NCBI GenBank assembly: GCA_035534855.1 | Contig: DATLRD010000012.1 | Location: 1-14,637 of the forward strand | Direction: 5' to 3' | DNA length: 14,637 nucleotides | From: DATARH01 sp035534855 | Lineage (GTDB): Bacteria > Pseudomonadota > Alphaproteobacteria > ATCC43930 > CGMCC-115725 | Shown here: positions 6,033 to 13,640 of the stretch, one piece after another | Layout of the letters: each line of letters opens with the position of its first letter | How positions within the stretch are numbered: position 1 is the first letter of the stretch | The notes under the pieces: model-generated | Told to the model about the DNA's origin: nothing | The model's input: only the letters and a program-made list of their open reading frames with translations | Database searches by the model: none | Position numbers and translations under genes: made by a program

Positions 6033-7649
6033 ATGGATGCGGACTACATCGTCGTCGGGGCCGGCTCGGCCGGCTGCGTCGTTGCCAGCCGGCTTTCCGA
6101 GGACGGGGCGAAGGTGGTGCTGCTCGAAGCCGGCCCGCCCGACCGCGACCCGTGGATTCACATCCCGGCCGGGGTGCTGCGCGTGCTCAACAACCCCAAG
6201 ATCAACTGGAACTTCTCGAGCGAGGGCGAGCCGGGCACCGCCGGGCGGCAATTGCAATGGCCGCGCGGCAAGGTGCTGGGCGGCACCAGCTCGATCAACG
6301 GCATGCTCTATGTCCGCGGCAACCCCGCGGATTACGACAACTGGGCGCAGATGGGCTGCCGCGGCTGGAGCTATGACGAGGTATTGCCGTATTTCCGCAA
6401 ATCCGAAACCTATCGCGGCAAAGGCGACCCCGAGTTCCGCAGCACCGGGGGGCCGCTGATCGTCGAGGACTACCGCACGATCCTCGGTCTCACCCACCAT
6501 TTCGTCGAGGCGGCGCAGCAGGCCTGGTTTCCGTTCACCCCGGATTACAATGGCCGGCAGCAGGAGGGCGTCGCCTATTCACAGATGACCCGCCGCGGCA
6601 AGTGGCGCGGCTCAACCGCGCAGACCTTTCTGCGCGAGGCGCGGCCCCGCGCCAACCTCAAAATCGAGACCGAGGCGACCGTCACCAAATTGCTGTTCGA
6701 CGGAAAACGCTGCACCGGCGTCGCCTTTCGCCAGCGCGGCGCCGACCGCAAGCTTTTGGTGACGCGAGAGGTGATCCTCTGCGGCGGCGCGGTCAGCTCG
6801 CCGCACGTGCTGCAGATTTCCGGCATCGGCCCGGCTCAGCACCTGCACCAGATCGGCGTGCCGATCGTCCACGACCTGCCCGGCGTCGGCGCCAATCTCA
6901 ACGACCATTACGTCGTGCGCATCGCGCATCGGGTGCGCGACGCGGTGACGATCAACCAGCTTGCCCGCGGTGCCCGGCTGATGCGCGAGGCATTCAAGTT
7001 TTTCACGGTCGGCAGCGGCGCGCTGACCTTTGGCGTCACCTCGGCGATGGTGTTCTGCCGCAGCCGCGAGGGATTGGCGAGCCCCGATCTGCAGCTCTTG
7101 TTCACCCCGGCGAGCTATGCCCAGGGCGTGTTCCGCCAGCTCGAACGCGAGCCGGGGATGACCGTCGCCGTGTGCCCGGTGCGGCCGGAAAGCCGCGGCA
7201 CGATCATGGCGCAATCGCCTGACCCGTTCACCTACCCGGCGATCCGTCCGAACTATCTGTCGGCGCAGGGCGATCTGCGGGTGCTGATCGCCGGCATTAA
7301 CCACACCCGCCGCATCTTTGCCCAGCCGGCGATGGCGCCATACACCGTCGAGGAAACCGTGCCAGGACCGGGGGTCGCGACCGACGAGCAGTTCGCCGAA
7401 TTCGCCCGCGCCGCCGGCACCAACGTGTTCCACCCGGCCGGAACCTGCAAGATGGGCACTGACCCGATGGCGGTGGTCGACCCGCGGTTGCGAGTCCACG
7501 GCATTCAGGGGCTGCGTGTCATCGACGCGTCGGTGATGCCGGCGGTCACCACTGGCAATACCAACGCGCCGACGATCATGATCGGTGAGAAAGGCGCGGC
7601 AATGATCAAGGAAGACGCCCGCACCACGGCGCAGGCAGCAGCGGCATGA
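6033..7649 (+). CDS. GMC-family FAD oxidoreductase (choline/alcohol dehydrogenase-like)
   Basis: This 538-residue flavoprotein oxidises an alcohol substrate using FAD. It shows the FAD-binding GAGSAG (residues 9-14) with the ribose-binding Glu32, the first GMC signature GKVLGGTSSINGMLYVRG, the second signature GAVSSPHVLQISGIG, and the catalytic region HPAGTCKMG (His467) with TGNTNAP (Asn509/Asn511). Length and motif order are typical of BetA/AlkJ-type dehydrogenases. There is no signal peptide, so it is probably cytoplasmic. It starts 27 bases after the ThiE-like stop and overlaps the next gene by four bases. Many paralogues with different substrates exist in alphaproteobacteria, and no bet genes are present, so choline is not implied. 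Confidence 0.93.
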   Translation: MDADYIVVGAGSAGCVVASRLSEDGAKVVLLEAGPPDRDPWIHIPAGVLRVLNNPKINWNFSSEGEPGTAGRQLQWPRGKVLGGTSSINGMLYVRGNPADYDNWAQMGCRGWSYDEVLPYFRKSETYRGKGDPEFRSTGGPLIVEDYRTILGLTHHFVEAAQQAWFPFTPDYNGRQQEGVAYSQMTRRGKWRGSTAQTFLREARPRANLKIETEATVTKLLFDGKRCTGVAFRQRGADRKLLVTREVILCGGAVSSPHVLQISGIGPAQHLHQIGVPIVHDLPGVGANLNDHYVVRIAHRVRDAVTINQLARGARLMREAFKFFTVGSGALTFGVTSAMVFCRSREGLASPDLQLLFTPASYAQGVFRQLEREPGMTVAVCPVRPESRGTIMAQSPDPFTYPAIRPNYLSAQGDLRVLIAGINHTRRIFAQPAMAPYTVEETVPGPGVATDEQFAEFARAAGTNVFHPAGTCKMGTDPMAVVDPRLRVHGIQGLRVIDASVMPAVTTGNTNAPTIMIGEKGAAMIKEDARTTAQAAAA

Positions 7650-8053
7650 GCGCCGCCCGCGTGCTGATGCTTGCCGCCGGGCTTGCCGCTTTCCTCGGCG
7701 CCGGGCCGGTGCGGGCGCAGATGGCGAATTGCGCCGGCGCGCAGACCCAGATGGCGCTCAACGCCTGCGCCGGCAAGGAATACAAAAAGGCCGACGCGGC
7801 ACTGAACCAGGTTTATGGCAAGCTCAAGGGCAAGCTGACGAAACCGGCCGACCGGAAACCCCTGGCTGCCGCCGAGCGCGCGTGGATCGCCTATCGCGAC
7901 GCCGAATGCGCCTTCGAGACCGGCGGTACAGTGGGCGGCAGCATCCACCCGATGCTGATGGCGATGTGCCTTAACGAAAAGACGCTGGTGCACACCGCCG
8001 AATTGAGCCGCCAGCTGAACTGCAAGGAGGGCGACCCCTCCTGCGTGCACTGA
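7646..8053 (+). CDS. Secreted LprI-like (DUF1311) protein
   Basis: The 135-residue product has a signal peptide of about 24 residues ending PVRA, so the mature protein is periplasmic. The mature part resembles the lysozyme-inhibitor LprI/DUF1311 family: NAC, an AERAWIAYRDAEC motif (about 76-88) and MCLNEKT (about 107-113). Six Cys (29, 41, 88, 108, 126, 133) suggest disulfides. LprI of Mycobacterium tuberculosis inhibits lysozyme, but most family members are uncharacterised. Its start overlaps the GMC stop (ATGA), so it is co-expressed with a gene of unrelated function. It ends 10 bases from the convergent gene at 8064. Confidence 0.85.
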   Translation: MSAARVLMLAAGLAAFLGAGPVRAQMANCAGAQTQMALNACAGKEYKKADAALNQVYGKLKGKLTKPADRKPLAAAERAWIAYRDAECAFETGGTVGGSIHPMLMAMCLNEKTLVHTAELSRQLNCKEGDPSCVH

Positions 8054-8063
8054 CCGAGGCGGC

Positions 8064-8305
8064 CTACCGGCCGAAACATTGGGCGGTCGCCATCCGCTCG
8101 GCCTGCAGGGTGTTTTGCGTCTCGCGGCCCTCCATCAGCGCCTCCTCGTCTTCCGGCGTCAGCCGGCCGAGCGCTGCGGCGTGCCGTGCATGTTGGCGAG
8201 GCAGGCACCGTAGACAAACTGCATGACCTGCTGTGCGGTCTGTGCCTGCACGGTAGCGCCGCCCAAGACGATCAGCAGAATCAGCCCCTGGCTGAAACGC
8301 CGCAT
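8064..8305 (-). pseudogene. Frameshifted small secreted-protein gene
   Basis: From the ATG at 8305, which follows a good site (GGGAGAAG), the frame encodes a signal peptide (MRRFSQGLILLIVLGG, ending VQA), then a mature start TAQQVMQFVYGACLANM, and stops after 48 codons at 8159-8161. An open stretch in the frame one base earlier continues with a plausible acidic helix (RLTPEDEEALMEGRE) and a second Cys (TAQCFGR), ending at the TAG at 8064-8066. The span is 242 bases, exactly one short of 81 codons, so a single missing base would explain the break. An intact version would be an 80-residue periplasmic protein with two Cys. I do not recognise the family. It lies downstream of the sulfatase on the same strand. 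Confidence 0.6.
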
Positions 8306-8373
8306 GTTCTTCTCCCGCAAATAGTGCGGAAGTCTCTGGCGCGGCGCGCGCTGCCGCCAAGCGCCAAGCGCGC

Positions 8374-9852
8374 TTAGAGTGAAGGGCCAGTTACCGTATC
8401 GTAGACCGGCTTGACCCCGGGCGGCGGCGAAAAGCCGAGCGAGCCGTGCGCCAGCACCGCCTCGCGCCCGCCGAACGCGGCGATCTTTGCCGCCTGATCG
8501 GCGCGGGCCAGCGCGTCGGCGGCCTCCGGATCGACCACCCGGCGCAGTTCGCGCTCGCATTCGGCGATCACCGCGCGCGAGCCCGGTGCATCGGCAAGGT
8601 CGTGCGCCTCCTGCGGGTCGGCGGCGAGGTCGAAGAGCTGCGGCGGCATGCCGACGTAATGCACGTATTTGTACGCGCCGCGGCGGATCATGAAGGCGCC
8701 AGTCGCGGCGCCGGCGGCGTGGTATTCGACCAGCATCGGCTTCGGCCGTTTGGCGCCGGCCGCGATGTCGGACAGCACCGCGCCGGGCACGTCGGAATCG
8801 TCCGGGTTGGGCGCGACGCCGGTCCAGTCGAGGATCGTCGGGAACGCATCGGCCAGCGACACCGGCTCGGCGCACACCGCGCTCTCGGGCAATCCGGGCC
8901 CGGCGGCGATCATCGGAATCCCGGCGGCCTCCTCGTACATCGTCGATTTGCCCCACAGCCCGCGGGTGCCGAGGTTGTCGCCGTGGTCGCTGGCATAGAG
9001 CACCCGGGTATTTTCGGCGAGGCCGGTTTCGTCGAGGGCGGCGACCAGCCGCCCGACATTGTGGTCGGTAAAGCTGACCATGCCGAAATAGGCGGCGATC
9101 GCGCGGCGCAGGCTCGCCGCATCGAACGCCTTGTCATAGACTTGGCACTCGCGGATTGCCGCGACATAGGGATGGCTGGGCCGCTCCTCCGGGGCGTAGA
9201 GCGCGGGCAGCGGCACCGTATTTTCAGGATAGAGATCGTACCATTCCGGCCGCGCAATCAGTGGGAAATGGGGGCAGACGATCGAGACGAACAGCACGAA
9301 TGGCCGCCCGGCCGCGTCGGCCCGCGCCGCGCGCGCCTTCAGCCACGCGACCGCCGCGTCGGTGATCTTGTCGTCGTATTCCTGGTATTTCGAATTGCCG
9401 CGCCCGGCCTCCTTAGCGAGCCGCAACGCGGCACTCCGCACCGGCAGCGGGTCGCGCAGCCAGCTGAGCGGATCGCCGACCCCGCCGACGACGTGCATAG
9501 GCATCACCTCCTCGGTAAAGCCGTTGTCGTCGTCGGCGCTGCGGAAATGCAATTTGCCGATCGATACCACTTCGCGTCCGGCGGCCTTCAACCGGTGGTG
9601 CCAGCTCGGCACCGAGCCGTCATAGGGAATGCCGTTGTCCCAGAAGCGGATCTCGTGCGGGTAGCGCCCGGTCGCGAGGCTGGCGCGCGCCGGCACGCAG
9701 ATAGGCGAGTTGGTATAGGCGTTTGTGAAGCGCACCCCGCGGGCCGCCAGCCGGTCGAGGTTTGGCGTGCGGATCATCCTGTGGCCATAGCAGCCGAGCA
9801 CGCGGCGGCTGTGCTCGTCGGAGAAGATGAACAAGAGGTTCGCGGGTTTCAT
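8374..9852 (-). CDS. Type I sulfatase (formylglycine-dependent)
   Basis: The 492-residue enzyme belongs to the alkaline-phosphatase-like sulfatase superfamily and should hydrolyse a sulfate ester or a related phosphonate/phosphate ester. The catalytic signature CVPAR starts at Cys52, which is converted to formylglycine, with Arg56 and the following SLATGR. Metal and sulfate ligands visible are the N-terminal FSDEH (Asp12), IGKLHF (about 97-102) and SDHGD, with a GKSTMYEE segment after it. There is no signal peptide, suggesting a cytoplasmic enzyme, as in choline-sulfatase-like groups. No formylglycine-generating enzyme is encoded in this window. The ATG at 9852 has GGAG 7 bases upstream. The substrate is unknown. 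Confidence 0.9.
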   Translation of the reverse strand: MKPANLLFIFSDEHSRRVLGCYGHRMIRTPNLDRLAARGVRFTNAYTNSPICVPARASLATGRYPHEIRFWDNGIPYDGSVPSWHHRLKAAGREVVSIGKLHFRSADDDNGFTEEVMPMHVVGGVGDPLSWLRDPLPVRSAALRLAKEAGRGNSKYQEYDDKITDAAVAWLKARAARADAAGRPFVLFVSIVCPHFPLIARPEWYDLYPENTVPLPALYAPEERPSHPYVAAIRECQVYDKAFDAASLRRAIAAYFGMVSFTDHNVGRLVAALDETGLAENTRVLYASDHGDNLGTRGLWGKSTMYEEAAGIPMIAAGPGLPESAVCAEPVSLADAFPTILDWTGVAPNPDDSDVPGAVLSDIAAGAKRPKPMLVEYHAAGAATGAFMIRRGAYKYVHYVGMPPQLFDLAADPQEAHDLADAPGSRAVIAECERELRRVVDPEAADALARADQAAKIAAFGGREAVLAHGSLGFSPPPGVKPVYDTVTGPSL

Positions 9853-9898
9853 GAGTACTCCAGCTGCCTATTCTCACCCGCCGCGCGCCGGCGGTGCC

Positions 9899-9971
9899 GC
9901 CGCGCGGCACCCTCTCCCGCAATGCGGGAAAGAGTGCCGCGCGGCACCCTCTCCCGCAATGCGGGAAAGAG
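9899..9971. repeat. Tandem pair of palindromic intergenic repeats
   Basis: Two copies of a 36-base unit at 9899-9934 and 9936-9971 are separated by one base. Each unit contains a CG-rich palindrome around GCCGCGCGGC (extended in the second copy to the perfect 14-mer GTGCCGCGCGGCAC) and a hairpin pairing CTCTCCCGC with GCGGGAAAGAG (9912-9934 and 9949-9971). The element fills most of the gap between the TcuA-like gene and the sulfatase. It resembles the REP-like CTCTCCCGC…GCGGGAGAG elements scattered through alphaproteobacterial genomes. It may attenuate or stabilise the transcript between the two minus-strand genes. Confidence 0.75.
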
Positions 9972-10011
9972 AAGGCACCCACGGCGTCAGGCAGTGGGAA
10001 GGGTGAGGGGA

Positions 10012-11511
10012 TTACGTGTTCCGCCCGACTTGCTTGCCGGCGCTGGTGCCGGCGATCTTGCCGAACACCGAGCCGGAGACCAGGCCGGTGCCACCCGGAT
10101 AGTTGTGATAGAACAGCCCGCCGACCAGTTCGCCGGCCGCGTACAGCCCGGCGATCGCCTTTTGCGCCGTGTCGAGCACTCGCCCGTCATTGTCGATGCG
10201 CACGCCGCCAAACGTGAAAGTGACGCCGCAGGTCGTGCAAAAGGCTTCGTAAGGCGGCTTTTCCAGCGGCATCGCCCAGTTGGTCTTGTCGATCAAGAGG
10301 CCCTTGGTGGTGCGGCCGTCCTTGACGGTCGGGTTGTAGGGGATGTCGCGCTGCACCGCGGCATTGTAGTCGGCGATCGTCTTCAAAAACGCCGCCTTAT
10401 CGACCGGCGCGTATTCGGCCATCTTGTCGGCCAGCGCGTCGATCGTATCGGCAGTGACCTTGGTCACCTGGCGGATGCGGTATTCGTCGCGCTGCAGATG
10501 CACGACCTGCTGGTCGAAGATCTGCCAGGCGAACTGGTGCGGCTGGTTGAGGATCTCGCGGCCGTATTTGGCATAGGTGTAGTTGCGGAAATCGGCGCCT
10601 TCGTCGCAGAACCTGACGCCATCGGCATTGACCATGATGGCGAACGGATAGGAGTGCTTCTGGAAATTGTCGCCGACCGCGAGGTCGCCGAATTCGGGGG
10701 CGTTGTAGTCCCAGCCGACGGCATGGCAACCCGACCAGTTGCCATACGACATCGCGCCGATCTCCAGCGCCATCTTGATGCCGCCGCCGGTGTTGAAGCG
10801 GGTGCCGCGCACCTTGGCGAGGTCCCAGCCGGGGCCGAGATAGCGGGTGCGCATCTCGGCGTTGGCTTCGAACCCGCCGCACGCCAAGACCACCGCCTTG
10901 GCGCGGATCTCGGTGGTATGGCCCGCGACATTGGCGACGACGCCGTGCACCCCGTCATCGTCATGGATCAGCCTCTCGCCGCGCGCCTCGTAGGCGACTT
11001 CGATGCCGCGCTCCTCGGCCGATTTATAGAGCCCTTCGACGAGGCCCGGTCCGCCGCCCCAGGCTTCCAGCGCGAGGCCCCCCCAGAACACGAACTTGCC
11101 GTCGTGCTTGAAGGCCTGGCGCGAATACATCGGCGCAAAACGGATGCCCTTCCCACGCATCCACAAGAGCGTCTCCTGGCTCTTGGTGATCAGGAGTTCG
11201 GCCATGTCGGGGTTCGACTTGTAGTCGGTCAGCCGCCCGAGATCGTCGTAATATTTGTCGGTCGTGTAGGTGCCGAAATCCGAGGTGGCGATCTCCGTTT
11301 CGCTGAGGTCGCAGAGCTTTAAGAGGTCATCGACGCCGTTATAGACAAAGCGCAGGGCGCCGGCGGTGTAGCGGGAATTGCCGCCGCGCTCGTCGAACGG
11401 CGCCGCTTCCAGCACCAGGACGCGCGCGCCGTTCTCGCGCGCCGCCAAGGCCGCGCACATCCCGGCATTCCCGGCGCCGACCACGACGACATCATATTCG
11501 CCCGCAATCAT
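10012..11511 (-). CDS. FAD-dependent dehydrogenase, TcuA-like
   Basis: This 499-residue flavoprotein belongs to the fumarate reductase/succinate dehydrogenase flavoprotein superfamily and most resembles TcuA, the tricarballylate dehydrogenase that makes cis-aconitate. It has an N-terminal GAGNAG (12-17), Glu35 for ribose binding, a GGNSRYTAGALRF segment (about 43-55), and a C-terminal VTFTFGGVRID with LYAAGELVGGLF and YPGGTGLVSG. The start is placed at 11511, next to GGAGG at 11520-11524; a longer frame to 11697 would overlap tRNA-Ser. The electron-transfer partner TcuB, transporter TcuC and regulator TcuR are absent here, so tricarballylate is only one possible substrate; related steroid and fumarate-type dehydrogenases are alternatives. 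Confidence 0.85.
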   Translation of the reverse strand: MIAGEYDVVVVGAGNAGMCAALAARENGARVLVLEAAPFDERGGNSRYTAGALRFVYNGVDDLLKLCDLSETEIATSDFGTYTTDKYYDDLGRLTDYKSNPDMAELLITKSQETLLWMRGKGIRFAPMYSRQAFKHDGKFVFWGGLALEAWGGGPGLVEGLYKSAEERGIEVAYEARGERLIHDDDGVHGVVANVAGHTTEIRAKAVVLACGGFEANAEMRTRYLGPGWDLAKVRGTRFNTGGGIKMALEIGAMSYGNWSGCHAVGWDYNAPEFGDLAVGDNFQKHSYPFAIMVNADGVRFCDEGADFRNYTYAKYGREILNQPHQFAWQIFDQQVVHLQRDEYRIRQVTKVTADTIDALADKMAEYAPVDKAAFLKTIADYNAAVQRDIPYNPTVKDGRTTKGLLIDKTNWAMPLEKPPYEAFCTTCGVTFTFGGVRIDNDGRVLDTAQKAIAGLYAAGELVGGLFYHNYPGGTGLVSGSVFGKIAGTSAGKQVGRNT

Positions 11512-11519
11512 CTCCGCTC

Positions 11520-11524
11520 CCTCC
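11520..11524 (-). promoter_or_regulatory. Ribosome-binding site of the TcuA-like gene
   Basis: GGAGG on the minus strand lies 8 bases before the ATG at 11511. It decides the start against the 62-residue upstream extension, which has no comparable site and no flavoprotein homology. Confidence 0.75.
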
Positions 11525-11669
11525 ACCCGATTGGCTCCCGACACGAGTAGCGCGGCCCAGGGATTGGGGCAAGGGGCGGGAACGAGATCTACCTGGCACC
11601 CCTGACGCCCGCCGAGCAGGACGCCGCCAAGTTCGGGTCGGCACAAAACCCGTTGCAGAAGAAAGGAAA

Positions 11670-11761
11670 TGGCGGAGGGGATGGGATTCGAACCCACGAT
11701 ACGGGGTTAACCGTATAACGGTTTAGCAAACCGCCGCCTTCAGCCACTCGGCCACCCCTCC
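11670..11761 (-). tRNA. tRNA-Ser (anticodon GCT)
   Basis: Read on the minus strand this is a 92-base class II tRNA with encoded CCA. The acceptor stem pairs GGAGGGG with CCCCTCC and the discriminator base is G, as expected for serine. The anticodon stem GCGGT/ACCGT carries loop TTGCTAA, giving anticodon GCT for AGC/AGU codons. A long variable arm (TATACGGTTAACCCCGTA) and the T-loop GGTTCGAATCC are clear. It lies about 160 bases upstream of the TcuA-like gene on the same strand. Confidence 0.97.
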
Positions 11762-11967
11762 ACCGATGAGTGGGTGCACGGCGCATGCGCTGGCAGTTCT
11801 AGAGGTTGGCCCGGGGCAAGTCAATTCGGCCTGCTCCGACCAGAGCCGGCGCCCCGGCCAGGCGATGCGGCCATGCGATGCGGCCGGCGCGGCCGATTTG
11901 CAGAAGCGCACCCGGCGTGGCAATTTGCCGGCAGCGGGCACCAGCGGCGGAAATCGGGAGCGGCGCG

Positions 11968-12735
11968 ATGACGGGACGGCTCGAAGGCAAGCGGGCCCTG
12001 GTGACGGCGGCGGGACAGGGGATCGGCCGGGCGACGGCGCTGGCCTTCGCCGCCGAGGGCGCCAATGTGCTGGCCACCGACATCGCCGAGGATAAACTCG
12101 CCGATCTCGCCGAAGCCTTTGTCGCGACCCGCCGGCTCGACGTGACCGACGGGGCGGCGATCGCCGCGCTCGCCGACGAACTGGGGCCGCTCGACATCCT
12201 GTTCAACTGCGCCGGGTTTGTGCATCACGGCACAATCCTCGACGTGCTGCCCGAGGACTGGGATCTCTCGTTCGAACTCAACGTGCGCTCGATGTACCTG
12301 ATGATCCGCGGCTTTCTGCCGAAGATGCTGGAGCACGCCAAGGACGCTCCAGGGAGCGCCTCGATCGTCAACATGGCCTCGACCGTGTCCTCGGTCAAAG
12401 GCGCGCCCAACCGCTGCGTCTACGGCGCAACCAAGGCGGCGGTGATCGGGCTGACCAAATCGGTGGCGGCCGATTTTATCGCCAGCGGCATCCGCTGCAA
12501 TGCGATCTGCCCGGGCACGATCGCGACCCCCTCGCTCGACGAGCGCATCGCGATGCAGGGGGTGCTGCTGCCGGGCGGCACCGAGGCGGCGCGCCGCCTC
12601 TTTGTCGAGCGCCAGCCGCTGGGCCGGCTCGGCACCGCCGAGGAGGTGGCGGCGCTGGCGGTCTATCTCGCCTCCGACGAAGCCGCCTTCACGACCGGCG
12701 CCATTCATATCATCGATGGCGGTTTTACCCTTTGA
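11968..12735 (+). CDS. SDR dehydrogenase, DHRS6 / 2-keto-3-deoxy-L-fuconate dehydrogenase type
   Basis: The 255-residue classical short-chain dehydrogenase uses NAD(H) or NADP(H). The cofactor motif is TAAGQGIG (13-20), with NCAG in the middle, catalytic Ser138 (in NMAST), Tyr152 and Lys156 (YGATK), and the family run CPGTIATPS. The stretches FVHHGTILD and NVRSMYLMI closely resemble the DHRS6 group (human BDH2) and bacterial 2-keto-3-deoxy-L-fuconate 4-dehydrogenases. The start at 11968 follows GGGAG; the longer upstream frame is Arg/Ala-rich and lacks homology. An FAH-family hydrolase follows after 36 bases. This pairing is known from the non-phosphorylative L-fucose and L-rhamnose routes, so oxidation of a 2-keto-3-deoxy sugar acid is the best guess; a hydroxybutyrate or 4-hydroxyproline role is the alternative. 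Confidence 0.85.
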   Translation: MTGRLEGKRALVTAAGQGIGRATALAFAAEGANVLATDIAEDKLADLAEAFVATRRLDVTDGAAIAALADELGPLDILFNCAGFVHHGTILDVLPEDWDLSFELNVRSMYLMIRGFLPKMLEHAKDAPGSASIVNMASTVSSVKGAPNRCVYGATKAAVIGLTKSVAADFIASGIRCNAICPGTIATPSLDERIAMQGVLLPGGTEAARRLFVERQPLGRLGTAEEVAALAVYLASDEAAFTTGAIHIIDGGFTL

Positions 12736-12758
12736 CCCCCGTAACCTATTGACCAATC

Positions 12759-12763
12759 GGAGG
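12759..12763 (+). promoter_or_regulatory. Strong ribosome-binding site of the FAH hydrolase gene
   Basis: GGAGG lies 8 bases before the ATG at 12772 in the short gap after the SDR stop. It allows independent strong translation within the two-gene unit. Confidence 0.75.
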
Positions 12764-12771
12764 AAACCCCT

Positions 12772-13620
12772 ATGAAACTTCTGCGCTACGGCCAGCCCGG
12801 CCAGGAAAAGCCGGGCCTGCTCGACCGCGACGGGCAGATCCGCGACCTGTCCGCCCTCATTCGCGACATCGACGGCGAGGCGCTGGCCCCGGCCTCGCTC
12901 GACCGGCTGCGCCGGCTCGACCCTGCCACGCTGCCGCCGGTCGCCGGCACGCCGCGGCTCGGGGCCTGCGTCGCCAATGTGCCGAAAATCGTCGCGATCG
13001 GGCTCAACTATCGCCTGCACGCCCAGGAGGCCGGGATGGCGATCCCGCAGGAGCCGATCTTTTTTCTCAAGGCGGTCTCGTCGATCTGCGGCCCCAACGA
13101 CGACACGATCATCCCCAAGGGCTCGGTCAAGACCGATTACGAGGTCGAACTCGGCATCGTCATCGGCACGACGGCGCGCTACGTCAGCAAAGCGGATGCG
13201 CGCCGGCACATCGCCGGCTATTGCCTCGTCAACGATGTCTCCGAGCGCGAATATCAGATGGAGCGCGGCGGGCAGTGGACCAAGGGCAAGAGCGCCGACA
13301 CGTTCTGCCCGATGGGCCCCTGGCTGGTCACCGCCGACGAGATCGCCGATCCCGACAAGCTGCAAGTGTGGACAGAGGTCAATGGCGAACGGCGGCAGAA
13401 CAGCAACACCGCCGATCTGATCTTTGGGGTCGACACGATCGTCAGCTATGTCAGCCAGTTCATGACGCTGATGCCGGGCGACGTGATCCCGACCGGCACG
13501 CCGTCGGGCGTCGGGATGGGCTTCAAGCCGCCGAAATTCCTCAGACCGGGCGACCGCGTCCGGCTATCGGTCGAGGGGCTCGGCGAGCAGAACCAGCGCC
13601 TGGTCGCCTGCCCGGACTGA
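12772..13620 (+). CDS. FAH-family hydrolase, 2,4-diketo-3-deoxy-L-fuconate hydrolase-like
   Basis: The 282-residue protein has an N-terminal MKLLRYG cap region (about 1-70) and a fumarylacetoacetate hydrolase core. The metal-binding residues are Glu124 and Glu126 in DYEVELG and Asp155 in NDVSER. GLNYRLHAQE (about 77-86), a GQWTKGKS segment and TGTPSGVG near the end complete the active site. Relatives are often labelled ureidoglycolate lyase, but this subgroup includes the hydrolase that cleaves 2,4-diketo-3-deoxy-L-fuconate or -rhamnonate to pyruvate and lactate. The SDR immediately upstream would make that substrate. The earlier enzymes of the route (sugar dehydrogenase, lactonase, sugar-acid dehydratase) are not in this window, so the substrate is an inference. 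Confidence 0.88.
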   Translation: MKLLRYGQPGQEKPGLLDRDGQIRDLSALIRDIDGEALAPASLDRLRRLDPATLPPVAGTPRLGACVANVPKIVAIGLNYRLHAQEAGMAIPQEPIFFLKAVSSICGPNDDTIIPKGSVKTDYEVELGIVIGTTARYVSKADARRHIAGYCLVNDVSEREYQMERGGQWTKGKSADTFCPMGPWLVTADEIADPDKLQVWTEVNGERRQNSNTADLIFGVDTIVSYVSQFMTLMPGDVIPTGTPSGVGMGFKPPKFLRPGDRVRLSVEGLGEQNQRLVACPD

Positions 13621-13640
13621 CCTTGCGCGACCGGCGCGCG

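Noticed and set aside
8060..8073. Small hairpin CGGCC-TACC-GGCCG between the convergent genes
   Set aside because: The stem is only 5 bases and lacks a U-tract in either direction, so I do not call it a terminator.
9899..9971. CRISPR array
   Set aside because: There are only two copies with a one-base gap and no spacers, and the units are internally palindromic. This is a REP-like repeat.
8446..11322. A 958-codon plus-strand open frame
   Set aside because: It is antisense to both the sulfatase and the TcuA-like gene and runs through the intergenic hairpin repeats. Its translation is Arg/Gly/Ala-rich with no domain. Long antisense frames are expected when GC is high at third positions.
11511..11697. 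N-terminal extension of the TcuA-like protein to 11697
   Set aside because: The extra 62 residues overlap the 3' part of tRNA-Ser and have no homology, while a strong ribosome-binding site lies before the ATG at 11511.
11781..11790. Perfect palindrome GCGCATGCGC upstream of tRNA-Ser
   Set aside because: A 10-base palindrome of this composition is expected by chance in such GC-rich DNA, and no repeat of it was seen nearby.
11806..11967. N-terminal extension of the SDR from 11806
   Set aside because: The extra residues are Arg/Ala/Pro-rich and precede the normal start of the Rossmann fold. The ATG at 11968 has GGGAG at good spacing.
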